In this document: positions 15,741 to 15,745 of the stretch, piece by piece | How positions within the stretch are numbered: position 1 is the first letter of the stretch | How the letters are laid out: each line of letters opens with the position of its first letter | From: an uncultured Bacillaceae bacterium | GTDB lineage: Bacteria; Bacillota; Bacilli; Bacillales; Amphibacillaceae | Assembly (NCBI GenBank): GCA_945639745.1 | Contig: CALZEK010000011.1 | Coordinates: 1-15,745, forward strand | Direction: 5' to 3' | Length of the DNA: 15,745 bases | The notes under the pieces: generated by a model | The model's database searches: none | The model's input: only the letters and a program-made list of their open reading frames with translations | Told to the model about the DNA's origin: nothing | Program-made: the position numbers and the translations under genes

Positions 15741-15745
15741 CTATC

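Noticed and set aside
1..15745. Mobile elements, CRISPR arrays, tRNA or rRNA genes, prophage or defence genes
   Set aside because: I saw no transposase, spaced direct repeats, tRNA-like cloverleaf or rRNA sequence; gene order follows a conserved housekeeping arrangement.

Overview
This is a low-GC window from the chromosome of a Bacillota bacterium, most likely of the Bacillales type. The evidence is AT-rich sequence, GGAGG-type ribosome sites, several TTG/GTG starts, a PurR-box pair plus a guanine riboswitch ahead of purE, and a gene order close to that of Bacillus: UPF0316 gene, pur operon, yerA, yerB, yerC, pcrB. I cannot name the genus.

Layout, right to left along the minus strand, which carries all but one gene. 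A UPF0316 membrane protein gene (13777-14391) is followed by a control region (about 13490-13800). That region holds an inverted PurBox pair, a strong extended -10 promoter, a guanine-class aptamer, an antiterminator/terminator switch and the purE ribosome site. Then comes a tight operon purE-purK-purL-purF-purM-purN-purH-purD (13482 down to 3839), closed by an intrinsic terminator. A second unit, yerA-yerB-yerC (3671 to 624), has its own probable promoter and terminator. The window ends inside pcrB (1-491), which has its own promoter. The only plus-strand gene is an MFS transporter (14541-15701), divergent from the UPF0316 gene and ended by a terminator. No gene-free stretch reaches 300 bases; the longest is the purE leader (13483-13776), and it is packed with regulatory elements.

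Functionally the operon encodes enzymes for de novo IMP synthesis: PurF, PurD, PurN, PurL, PurM, PurK, PurE and PurH. The block that usually sits between purK and purL in related operons (purC, purS, purQ, and purB in Bacillus) is absent here. Genes for SAICAR synthetase, adenylosuccinate lyase and the two FGAM synthase partners of this short PurL must lie elsewhere or be missing. The yerA product is an adenine-deaminase-like amidohydrolase, YerB a DUF3048 lipoprotein, YerC a TrpR-like DNA-binding protein, and PcrB a prenylglyceryl phosphate synthase.

The most unusual signal is in the two ammonia-using enzymes. PurF begins M-F-G-V-W-G-H and lacks the Cys-Gly-Val that carries the glutaminase nucleophile in the family; it also has Asn in place of Tyr in the R-Y-A-T motif. 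PurL has Ser in place of the second His of the HNHP motif and further departures. All frames are open and the regulatory region looks intact, so either the chemistry is altered or the pathway has begun to decay.
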